Shown: positions 1-6,454 of the stretch, in pieces
Position numbering within the stretch: the stretch's first letter is position 1
Layout of the letters: each line of letters starts with the position of its first letter
DNA from: CAYLNM01 sp964385045
Lineage (GTDB): Bacteria; Planctomycetota; Phycisphaerae; Phycisphaerales; SM1A02
Length of the DNA: 16,636 bases
Assembly (NCBI GenBank): GCA_964385045.1
Contig: CAYLNM010000101.1
Span: 1 to 16,636, forward strand
Reading direction: 5' to 3'
Position numbers and translations under genes: made by a program
The notes under the pieces: model-generated
The model's database searches: none
Seen by the model: the letters and a program-made list of their open reading frames with translations, nothing else
Told to the model about the DNA's origin: nothing

Positions 1-1
1 C

Positions 2-697
2 TGGGAGCGGGCGACGGCGATCGACCTCGCCGGGCGCGACATCCTCGACGCGGTGAAGACCTCGGTCGACCCGAAGGTCATCGACTGCCCGCAGCCCTCG
101 GCGACCAAGAGCACCGTCGACGCGGTCGCCCGCGACGGCATCCAGCTCAAGGCCCGCGCTCGCGTGACCGTCCGCACCAACATCGAGCGGCTCGTCGGCG
201 GTGCCACCGAGGAGACGATCATCGCCCGCGTCGGCGAGGGCATCGTCTCGGCGATCGGCTCCTCGAGCACCCACAAGGAGGTGCTCGAGAACCCGGACAA
301 GATCTCCAAGGCGGTGCTCAGCCGCGGCCTCGACTCCGGCACCGCGTTCGAGATCCTCTCGATCGACATCGCCGACGTCGACGTGGGCGAGAACATCGGC
401 GCGGGCCTGCAGACCGACCAGGCCGAGGCGGACAAGAAGCGCTTCCAGGCCGAGGCCGAGAAGCGGCGCGCCCTCGCGGTCGCCCAGGCGGCCGAGTACA
501 CGGCCGAGGTCGAGAAGAACCGTGCGCTCGTGGTGCTCGCCGAGGCCGAGGTGCCCAAGGCGATGGCCGACGCGTTCCGCAGCGGCCGGCTCGGCGTGAT
601 GGACTACTACCGTCTCGAGAACGTCGAGGCCGACACCAAGATGCGGTCGTCGATCGCCGGCGAGGACAACGGCGCCGCGGAGCGGGAGGAGATCTGA
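2..697 (+). CDS. floA: Flotillin-like protein FloA (5' truncated)
   Basis: This is the C-terminal part of a FloA-type flotillin, a membrane-anchored SPFH/band-7 protein that scaffolds functional membrane microdomains. The frame is open from base 2, and the codons before the internal GTG at 53 already read as family sequence (ATAIDLAGRDILDAV), so the gene begins outside the window and the GTG is not its start. About 231 residues are visible of roughly 330 expected. They include the strongly conserved stretches NIERLVGGATEETIIARVGEG and FEILSIDIADVDVGENIGA, then the Ala/Glu-rich coiled-coil region (QTDQAEADKKRFQAEAEKRR) and the conserved ending with VMDYYRLENVEADTKMR. The N-terminal membrane hairpin is not visible. 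The stop is followed within two bases by a GC-rich hairpin. An NfeD-type partner, common beside floA, could lie upstream but is not in view. The family call is firm. Confidence 0.93.
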   Translation, partial: WERATAIDLAGRDILDAVKTSVDPKVIDCPQPSATKSTVDAVARDGIQLKARARVTVRTNIERLVGGATEETIIARVGEGIVSAIGSSSTHKEVLENPDKISKAVLSRGLDSGTAFEILSIDIADVDVGENIGAGLQTDQAEADKKRFQAEAEKRRALAVAQAAEYTAEVEKNRALVVLAEAEVPKAMADAFRSGRLGVMDYYRLENVEADTKMRSSIAGEDNGAAEREEI

Positions 698-698
698 T

Positions 699-722
699 CC
701 GCCCCGGCGAACGGCCGGGCGG
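699..722 (+). terminator. Candidate floA terminator hairpin
   Basis: The sequence CCGCCCCGGC, a short loop, then GCCGGGCGG can fold into a stem of about nine base pairs with one bulged C, starting two bases after the floA stop. There is no T-run, so intrinsic termination is uncertain; the hairpin could simply stabilise the 3' end. Confidence 0.4.
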
Positions 723-752
723 ACGGCTCCGCCGCCGCCGGCGGGCCGGCGC

Positions 753-766
753 GGCTCCGCGGAGCC
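753..766. repeat. Perfect 14-bp palindrome GGCTCCGCGGAGCC
   Basis: A fully symmetric 14-bp sequence lies in the 146-bp gap between floA and the glycosyltransferase, about 80 bp before the latter's likely start. It could be a hairpin (five-pair stem, CGCG loop) or a dimer binding site. In a sequence this GC-rich, chance palindromes are common, so function is only a possibility. Confidence 0.3.
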
Positions 767-833
767 CGCTCCCGCGGGTCCGGTGAGCGCGAGTCCCGTG
801 CGCGGACTGCGGCCCGCGGCCGATCCCGCCGAT

Positions 834-838
834 GAAGG
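834..838 (+). promoter_or_regulatory. Ribosome binding site favouring ATG 844
   Basis: GAAGG sits five bases upstream of ATG 844 and within the first codons of the alternative in-frame start at 832. It therefore supports the shorter protein. Confidence 0.5.
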
Positions 839-843
839 CTTTC

Positions 844-1689
844 ATGCCGACCCTGCACGTCGTCATCCCGCACTACGAGGAGGGCGCCACCGTCGCCCCC
901 TGCCTCGAGCGCGTGGCGGCGGCGCCCCTGCCCGAGGGATGGACCCTGCGCCTCCACGTGGTGGACGACGGCTCCTCGCCCGAGGCCGCCAGGCAGGCCG
1001 AGCGGGTGGTGGCGGGGCTCGCCGAGGGCGGCGTCGACGCCGAGCTCCTGCGACACCCCGTCAATCGCGGCAAGGGGGCCGCGGTGCGCACCGGGTTCGC
1101 CCGGGCGGTGGAGACGGCGCGGGAGGATGACCTCGTCGTGATCCAGGACGCCGACCTCGAGTACGACCCGGCGGACTTCGCCGCGCTGATGCAGCCGCTC
1201 GTCGCCGGCGAGGCCGACGCGGTGCTCGGGACCCGCTGGGGAGCCCACCGGCCGGTGGCCGGCTTCGTGGCCCGGGTCCACCGCCTCGGCAACCGGGCCC
1301 TCACCGAGCTCAGCAACCTCGCGACCGGCGAGCGGGTCACGGACATGGAGTGCTGCTACAAGCTCTTCACCGTCCCGGTCCTGCGGGCGCTCCTGCCGCG
1401 CCTGACCGAGGAGCGGTTCGGGATCGAGCCGCAGATCGTCGCCGGACTCGCCCGCGAGGGCGCCCGAATCGCGGAGGTGCCGGTGCGCTACGAGCCCCGC
1501 GGCTTCGAGTCCGGCAAGAAGATCGGCGTGAAGGACCTCGTGCAGGCGCTGTGGGTGATCGCCCGCGAGCGGGTCGCCCCGGCGGCCGGGCGCTCGCCCG
1601 CGCCGTGGGCGGGGGCGGACGATCCGCGGGGCCGGGCACCGGGGCCGGCCGCCGGGGCGCGCCGCGCCGCCGAGGCGGCGGGGACGTGA
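844..1689 (+). CDS. Family-2 glycosyltransferase (DPM1-like)
   Basis: This is a GT-A fold, family-2 glycosyltransferase of the polyprenyl-phosphate sugar transferase type, expected to move a sugar from a nucleotide donor to a lipid-phosphate or other acceptor at the cytoplasmic membrane face. From the 844 start (281 aa) the motifs in order are the N-terminal strand HVVIPHYEEG, the donor-binding VVDDGSS (D41, D42), the metal-binding QDADLEYDP (101-109), VLGTRW, DMECCYKLF (167-175) and ERFGIEPQI (190-198). No transmembrane segment is visible, unlike GT2 proteins with fused GtrA domains. The last 35 or so residues are Gly/Ala/Pro-rich and probably disordered. I prefer ATG 844 over ATG 832 because GAAGG lies five bases before it, whereas 832 has no ribosome binding site. 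The stop overlaps the next gene's GTG, implying coupled translation. Donor and acceptor are not deducible. Confidence 0.88.
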   Translation: MPTLHVVIPHYEEGATVAPCLERVAAAPLPEGWTLRLHVVDDGSSPEAARQAERVVAGLAEGGVDAELLRHPVNRGKGAAVRTGFARAVETAREDDLVVIQDADLEYDPADFAALMQPLVAGEADAVLGTRWGAHRPVAGFVARVHRLGNRALTELSNLATGERVTDMECCYKLFTVPVLRALLPRLTEERFGIEPQIVAGLAREGARIAEVPVRYEPRGFESGKKIGVKDLVQALWVIARERVAPAAGRSPAPWAGADDPRGRAPGPAAGARRAAEAAGT

Positions 1690-2906
1690 GCGCCCCCGGG
1701 AGCGAGCCGGACCGGGGAGCCGCAGCGCCGGTGCGCGGGGGGACGCGGGCCTCCGGCCGAGGTGGGGCCGGGGCCGGGGCCGGGGCCGGGGATGGGGATG
1801 GGGCCCGCCCGACGACGCCGGACGCGAGCGCCGAAGCCATGCGGCGATCGTGGCGCGAGCCCCGCAAGCTCGCCATCAGCCTGCTCGGCTTCGCGGCCGG
1901 GATCGCGCTGCTGGTCTGGGTGATCGCGCGGGCGGTGGGCGACGAGCAGGCCCGCGAGGGCTGGGACCGGATGCGGGACGCGAGCCCGTGGCTGGTGCTC
2001 GCGATGCTCGCGTGCACGCTCGCGAGCTCGGTGGTCAACGCCCTGTCGTTCCAGCTCACCGCCCGGCCCATCGGCGGCGTCAGCGGCTGGGACCTGCAGC
2101 GGCTGAACTTCGTGGCCGGCTTCCTCAACTACCTGCCCGTGCGGCTGGGACCGCTCGCCCGCATCGGCTGGCACCTGACGGTCGACCGCATGCGGGTGCT
2201 GGCCCTCACCGGCTGGTTCGCGGTCATGGGGATCATGGTGATCCTCGTCCTCGGCCCCGCCCTCGTGGCGACCTTCGCCCGCCCGCAGCTCGACTGGATC
2301 TGGGCCGCGCTGCTCGTGGTGCAGATCGCGATCGCGGTGCTCATGCTCCGCTGGACCGGGGCGATCCTCCTGCGGCGCCACGGCCGCGACGCGGAGCGGA
2401 TCCTCCGGGCCCGCGGCGTCCTGTGGGGGGCGGCGGCGCTGCGTCTCTGCGACGTGGCGGCGTTCTGGGGCCGGATGTGGGCCGCGTCGGCCATCCTCGG
2501 GATGGCGTTCACCCCCGGCGAGCTGCTGCTGCTCGCGCTCGTCGCCTACGTCGGCAGCCTCGTGCCCTTCGGGCGGGCCGGCTTCCAGCAGTTCCTCGTC
2601 GCCTCCGCCGCGGGGTGGATCCAGATGGAGGCCGAGGCCCTCGGGTCGGGCATGGCCCAGCTCGCCCTGCTCGAGTCCGCGGCCGAGTTCGGCTTCTACC
2701 TCGTCACCGGGGCGATCTGTCTGCCGTGGTATCGCACCGGCATGACCCGGGCGGCCGAGCGGCGGCGGGCGGAGAAGGCGGCGGAGGCGGCGGCTCGGAC
2801 GTCGCCCCCGGGGGGGGCGGCGATCCCGGAGGCCGGGGCTTCCGACGGCGGACCGGGCCCGGCCGCCGCCGAGCGGGACGAGCCGCTGAACGACCCCCGC
2901 CGCTGA
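1686..2906 (+). CDS. Polytopic membrane protein, LPG-synthase/flippase-like (UPF0104) family
   Basis: This is an integral membrane protein with seven or eight hydrophobic segments. It resembles the transmembrane region shared by lysylphosphatidylglycerol synthase (MprF) and AglD-like proteins, which move or modify lipids. Supporting blocks are the pattern NYLPVRLGPLAR after the second or third segment and GSLVPFGRAGFQQF later; both match the family's Pro-Gly-Gly/Arg motif positions. There is no soluble MprF synthase domain. The GTG start at 1686 overlaps the glycosyltransferase stop as GTGA and gives 406 aa. The first 50 or so residues are then low-complexity Gly/Ala sequence encoded by a GGGGNN tract. 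ATG 1839 (MRRSWREPRK) begins just before the first hydrophobic segment, gives 355 aa, and is a serious alternative; neither has a clear ribosome binding site. The C-terminus is a charged Ala/Pro-rich tail. Pairing with the glycosyltransferase suggests handling of a lipid-linked product, which is inference. Confidence 0.68.
   Translation: MSAPGSEPDRGAAAPVRGGTRASGRGGAGAGAGAGDGDGARPTTPDASAEAMRRSWREPRKLAISLLGFAAGIALLVWVIARAVGDEQAREGWDRMRDASPWLVLAMLACTLASSVVNALSFQLTARPIGGVSGWDLQRLNFVAGFLNYLPVRLGPLARIGWHLTVDRMRVLALTGWFAVMGIMVILVLGPALVATFARPQLDWIWAALLVVQIAIAVLMLRWTGAILLRRHGRDAERILRARGVLWGAAALRLCDVAAFWGRMWAASAILGMAFTPGELLLLALVAYVGSLVPFGRAGFQQFLVASAAGWIQMEAEALGSGMAQLALLESAAEFGFYLVTGAICLPWYRTGMTRAAERRRAEKAAEAAARTSPPGGAAIPEAGASDGGPGPAAAERDEPLNDPRR
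1764..1805 (+). repeat. Seven-unit GGGGNN hexanucleotide tract
   Basis: Four consecutive GGGGCC units, two GGGGAT units and one more GGGGCC follow without interruption. If translated from GTG 1686 they encode alternating Gly-Ala and Gly-Asp. Seven runs of four G separated by two bases on the coding strand form a textbook G-quadruplex-forming pattern. It lies 33 bp before the alternative ATG at 1839, so it is either low-complexity coding sequence or part of an intercistronic leader. Confidence 0.9.
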
Positions 2907-2989
2907 GCCGGCGGGCCGCGATTCTCGGACGCGGCGGGGCGGCGGGCGACGGGGCGAGCCACTCCCGGCGGGCGGCCGATGACGCTCCC

Positions 2990-4396
2990 ATGCTCCCCGC
3001 CCCCGAGACCGACGATCGCCATCGCGATCACGCCCACGACGTCCCGGCCGCGGGTCCGGCGGCCGCGCCGGCCCGCGCCGCCCCGGCGGCCGACGCGCCT
3101 GCCGCCGACGGAGTCCCGAGCGGCGGTCCAGCCGCCGCCCCGGCGACCCCCGCCGCGCCCCGGCCACTGCCGTCCGCCGACCGCCTCGTCCGCGTCGTCG
3201 CATCGATCGTGGTCGACGAGCTGCGGTTCCAGCGGGGCGAGGACCTCTCGGCCGACGTCGCCCGCTGGACGAGCGACACCGAGCTGACGGGCCCGGCGAT
3301 CCGCGGCGACTCGCTGGAGCTGATCGGCCTCGCGGCCCGGGTCACGGAGGCCTTCCACCTGCACGAGTGCGGGCTCGACGCGGTCCTGCGCGAGCGGCCG
3401 ACCCTCGGCGGCTGGGCCGCGGCGGCGGCGGAGGCCCTCGCGCGGCCCGGGGCCCGGGCGAGCTTCCTGACCAGCGGCAGCACCGGCGAGCCCACGCGCT
3501 GCACGCATGCGGTGGCCGATCTCGGCCGCGAGGTCGCGGCGCTCGCCGACCGCTTCGCGGGCCGCCGCCGCGTGGTGGCGACGGTCCCCGCCCACCACAT
3601 CTACGGGTTCCTGTTCACCGTCATGCTGCCCGCGGCCCTCGGGATCGAGGTCGTCGAGGCCCGCGGCCTGCCGGGCTCGGCGGTGCGGCGCGAGCTTCGG
3701 GCCGCCGACCTCGTGGTGTCGTTCCCGCTGGGCTGGGACGAGCTCGGCCGCGCAGTCGGCGAGCCCCCGCCCGGCGACGTGCGCGGCACCTGCTCCACCG
3801 CCCCCTGTCCGCCCGCGGTGATCGAGCAGGCCCGCGCGGCCGGCTTCGGCCCGATCACCGAGGTGTACGGCTCGAGCGAGACCGGGGGCATCGGCTGGCG
3901 CGACGACCCGGCCGACGCGTACGAGCTCATGCCCCACCGGGATCGCGAGGACGTGGCGACGGCGGCGATGGACCGGCTGCGGTGGGAGGACGAGCGGCGT
4001 TTCCGCGTGCTCGGCCGCCGCGACCGCGTGGTGCAGGTGGGCGGCGTGAACGTGTTCCCCGATCGGGTGGCCTCCGTGCTCCGCGAGCACCCGGCGGTCG
4101 CGGCCGCCGCGGTACGGCTCATGCGACCGGACGAGGGGGCGCGGCTGAAGGCGTTCGTGGTGCCGGCGGACGATGCGGCGACGTGCAGTGCGGGCGCGGG
4201 CGAGAGCGCCGACCCGACCGCGGCCGAGGGCCTGCGACGATCGATCGATGCGTGGTGCGCGGAGCGCCTCGACGCCCCGTCGCGGCCGCGGGCGATTCGC
4301 GTGGGCCCGTCGCTTCCGGTCACGGATGCGGGGAAGGCGGCGGACTGGGACGCCTTCCCGGCGGCGCCGGACGGGCGGGCGGGCGAGGCGGCCTGA
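2990..4396 (+). CDS. Acyl-carrier-like domain fused to a compact AMP-forming ligase domain
   Basis: The 468-aa product looks like a carrier protein joined to an adenylate-forming (ANL superfamily) enzyme, so it may activate a carboxylic acid as an acyl-adenylate and load it onto a phosphopantetheine arm. Residues 1-60 are Ala/Pro-rich and probably flexible. Residues 65-145 resemble an acyl carrier protein, with the attachment motif DSLEL and candidate serine S108. The adenylation motifs follow: TSGSTGEP (161-168), YGSSETGG (293-300), GRRDR (342-346) with QVGGVNVFP, and LPVTDAGK ending in K449, the usual catalytic lysine. The phosphate-binding loop comes only about 15 residues after the carrier domain, so most of the usual N-terminal subdomain is absent. 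The canonical TGD motif is not evident (AMD at 326-328 is the nearest). AMP-ligases of aryl-polyene/xanthomonadin-type clusters seem the closest relatives I recall, but substrate is unknown. Start is the first ATG after the previous stop. Confidence 0.75.
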   Translation: MLPAPETDDRHRDHAHDVPAAGPAAAPARAAPAADAPAADGVPSGGPAAAPATPAAPRPLPSADRLVRVVASIVVDELRFQRGEDLSADVARWTSDTELTGPAIRGDSLELIGLAARVTEAFHLHECGLDAVLRERPTLGGWAAAAAEALARPGARASFLTSGSTGEPTRCTHAVADLGREVAALADRFAGRRRVVATVPAHHIYGFLFTVMLPAALGIEVVEARGLPGSAVRRELRAADLVVSFPLGWDELGRAVGEPPPGDVRGTCSTAPCPPAVIEQARAAGFGPITEVYGSSETGGIGWRDDPADAYELMPHRDREDVATAAMDRLRWEDERRFRVLGRRDRVVQVGGVNVFPDRVASVLREHPAVAAAAVRLMRPDEGARLKAFVVPADDAATCSAGAGESADPTAAEGLRRSIDAWCAERLDAPSRPRAIRVGPSLPVTDAGKAADWDAFPAAPDGRAGEAA

Positions 4397-4505
4397 TCCG
4401 GGATCGTCGCGGTGGCCGTGGCGCGGCGCGCGCGGCCCCGCGGCTCCGGCGCCTCGGACGGCCCCGACGCCTCGGCGGCTGCGGCGGCGTCGACGTCCCG
4501 CCGGG

Positions 4506-5915
4506 TCACCGCCCCAGCAGCACGATCCGGAAGTCCAGCGGCAGCGTGCCGTCCTCGGGCAGGGCGGCGAGCCGTTCGCCGGATGCCCGCCAGCGGTAGA
4601 GGCTCGAGAGGATCGCCTGGTCGATTCGCTGGTCGCCGGTGGGCACGAGCAGCACCGCATCGACCGGCACGCCGTCGCGGCCGAAGACGAGCCGCACCTC
4701 GGGGTTGCGCGGGCTGGCGGTGAGCCGCTCGATCGACAGGAAGCGCGGCTCGCGGGGGCGGATCTCCAGTCCCTCGCGGGCGATGGGCCGATCCGGCCGA
4801 AGCTGCTCACGGGGCACGTCGATGCGGCTCGTCGCGGGCGACTCGCGGTCCGCGACCACGCCCTCGCGGGGCGGCGACTCGCCGTCGGCGACATCGGTGC
4901 CGAGCCCGTCGCTCCGCCGGGCGGCGTCGCCGCGGCGGCCGCCCGGCGCCGCGCTCGCGGTGGGGGGCGCGATCGCGGCGATCGCCGCCTCGAAGCGGCG
5001 CAGCACCCGACCGAGGGCGGCCGGATCGGGACGCCGTCCCGCGATCGCCTCACGGTCCGCATCGGCGTCGACGGCCTCACCCGGGACGTCGGCGGGCACC
5101 GCGGGCACGGTGGACGGCGGCGGCGGTGACCCCCCGCCGTCGGCCGGCGCCGGGCTCGCCGGGGCGGGCACCGGCACCACGACCTCGGCGAGAGCGGGCC
5201 GGTCGAGTGTCGCCGGGCCCTCGGCCGCGGGCTCGAGCGGGGCCCGGGCAAGCTCGAGCACGTCGACCGCGTCGGATCCGGTGGCCGCCACGTCGGTGGC
5301 GAGCTCGTCCGGCGCTCCCGGCTCGGCGCCGGGAGCGGGCGGGCGATCCACCGGCTCGGATGCGGGGCGGCCGGCAGCGGCCGTGGCATCCGTCTCGGGC
5401 GTGCCCCGGCTCGCGGCCGCGGCCGCGTCGGCGGGCTCGGTGGGCTCGACGGGCTCGGCGGACTCGGCGGGCTCGGCGGGCTCGGCGGGCTCGACGGGCT
5501 CGGACGCCGCGTCCCCGCTCGCCGCGGCGTCCGCCTGCGCCGCCAGCGCGGCCGACGTCGACGCGGACGCCGCCGCTCCCCCGGCCACGGGCCGTCCGGA
5601 GGCGCCCGCCGCCTCGGCGGCCGCCGCGGCGCTGCCCGGCGCGGTGGTGAACGCCGCCTGATCGACCGCGGCGAGACGGGCGAGGTGCTCGCGGTACTCC
5701 TCGTAGCCGACCCACGTCAGGGTCGCGGCATCGGAGCGATCGATCCCCGGCTCCACCGGGAGCGGCTCGGGCGGGGCGACGGGCGGCGGCGGGTCGTCGG
5801 CACCCGGCGGAGTCGAGCCGAGGGCCCGACCCATCGCCGGCCACAGCACCGTCAGGTGCAGCAGGACCGAGGCGGCGAGGCACACCGCCAGCCGGATGGC
5901 AGGTCGGGACCGCAT
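4506..5915 (-). CDS. TonB-like energy-transducing periplasmic protein
   Basis: The 469-aa protein has TonB architecture. Residues 7-27 form a single N-terminal membrane anchor (AIRLAVCLAASVLLHLTVLW). A very long Ala/Pro/Glu-rich periplasmic spacer follows, with EPA/EPV/EPT repeats near residues 137-160. Residues 407-469 form a C-terminal domain of the TonB type, with the family's strand-helix-strand pattern (VRLVFGRDGVPVDAVLLV, then IDQAILSSLYRWRASG and PLDFRIVLLG). TonB couples the proton gradient, through ExbB/ExbD, to outer-membrane transporters; neither partner gene nor a receptor gene is in the window. A block at residues 67-92 (TWVGYEEYREHLARL) is less repetitive and may be a separate conserved element. 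ATG 5915 was chosen because it directly precedes the anchor. The frame stays open upstream through the 36-bp repeats, so a longer N-terminus cannot be fully excluded. It is convergent with the ligase gene. Confidence 0.72.
   Translation of the reverse strand: MRSRPAIRLAVCLAASVLLHLTVLWPAMGRALGSTPPGADDPPPPVAPPEPLPVEPGIDRSDAATLTWVGYEEYREHLARLAAVDQAAFTTAPGSAAAAAEAAGASGRPVAGGAAASASTSAALAAQADAAASGDAASEPVEPAEPAEPAESAEPVEPTEPADAAAAASRGTPETDATAAAGRPASEPVDRPPAPGAEPGAPDELATDVAATGSDAVDVLELARAPLEPAAEGPATLDRPALAEVVVPVPAPASPAPADGGGSPPPPSTVPAVPADVPGEAVDADADREAIAGRRPDPAALGRVLRRFEAAIAAIAPPTASAAPGGRRGDAARRSDGLGTDVADGESPPREGVVADRESPATSRIDVPREQLRPDRPIAREGLEIRPREPRFLSIERLTASPRNPEVRLVFGRDGVPVDAVLLVPTGDQRIDQAILSSLYRWRASGERLAALPEDGTLPLDFRIVLLGR
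5436..5507 (-). repeat. 9-bp tandem repeat encoding Glu-Pro-X tripeptides
   Basis: Eight near-identical 9-bp units (CTCGGCGGG with point variants, read on the plus strand) lie inside the TonB-like gene and encode EPA, EPV, EPT and ESA tripeptides in the periplasmic spacer. Such Pro-rich rods are typical of TonB proteins and can vary in length by slippage. Confidence 0.85.
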
Positions 5916-6024
5916 TGGCGGAATGGTAGGTCGACCCTCGACCCGGCCCCTCCGCCGTCCCCATGCCCCGGGCGGGGGGGCCACCGTGGGCCCGGCCACC
6001 CGACTCGGTCCGGCCGCCGGCAGG

Positions 6025-6390
6025 ATCACCGCCGTCGGCGGCATCGGGGCCTCTGGCCGGATCACCGCCGCCCGCGGCATCTCGGCCACCGGCAGCATCA
6101 CCGCCGCCCGCGGCATCTCGGCCGCCGGCAGGATCACNNNNNNNNNNNNNNNNNNNNNNNNNNNNNNNNNNNNNNNNNNNNNNNNNNNNNNNNNNNNNNN
6201 NNNNNNNNNNNNNNNNNNNNNNNNNNNNNNNNNNNNNAGGATCACCGCCGCCCGCGGCATCTCGGCCGCCGGCAGGATCACCGCCGCCCGCGAAATCTCA
6301 GCCACCGGCAGGATCACCGCCGCCCGCGGCATCTCGGCCGCCGGCAGGATCACCGCCGCCCGCGGCATCTCGGCCGCCGGCAGGATCACC
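6025..6390. repeat. 36-bp tandem repeat array (minisatellite)
   Basis: Units begin with ATCACC at 6025, 6061, 6097 and 6133, then after the N run at 6241, 6277, 6313, 6349 and a divergent partial one at 6385. Units at 6097, 6241, 6313 and 6349 are identical. The unit at 6061 differs at two positions, and the one at 6277 at four (GAA for GGC, TCA for TCG, ACC for GCC). The outermost units are most diverged, as expected for an array expanding from its centre. There are no spacers, so it is not CRISPR. Each typical unit contains the small dyad GCCGC-CC-GCGGC. As 36 is a multiple of three, all frames yield 12-residue repeats; in the TonB frame the consensus is VILPAAEMPRAA. Confidence 0.93.
6138..6237. 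other. Assembly gap (100 N) inside the repeat array
   Basis: Exactly 100 N interrupt the array. One hundred is a common placeholder for a gap of unknown size. The distance between the ATCACC landmarks flanking it is 108, exactly three repeat units, so the register is preserved as drawn; that could be real or chance. The true copy number is unknown. Confidence 0.98.
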
Positions 6391-6454
6391 GCCGGCGGCG
6401 GCGTCGCGAGCCTCGGCGGCCGCCCACGCGGCCGCTCGACCGCCCCCGCCACGC

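Larger units (their letters stand above)
5916..6454. other. Non-coding 539-bp stretch between rluA and the TonB-like gene
   Basis: No convincing gene is visible here. The stretch is dominated by the 36-bp repeat array and an assembly gap. All six frames are largely open because of base composition and the repeats, so open frames here are not evidence of coding. Any promoter for the TonB-like gene would lie at its left end, but I see no clear element. Confidence 0.6.

Noticed and set aside
2..697. GTG at 53 as the floA start
   Set aside because: Upstream codons in the same frame already encode conserved FloA sequence, so the gene simply continues beyond the window edge.
6025..6390. CRISPR array suggested by 36-bp repeat length
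   Set aside because: Units follow each other directly with no unique spacers, and no cas gene is present.
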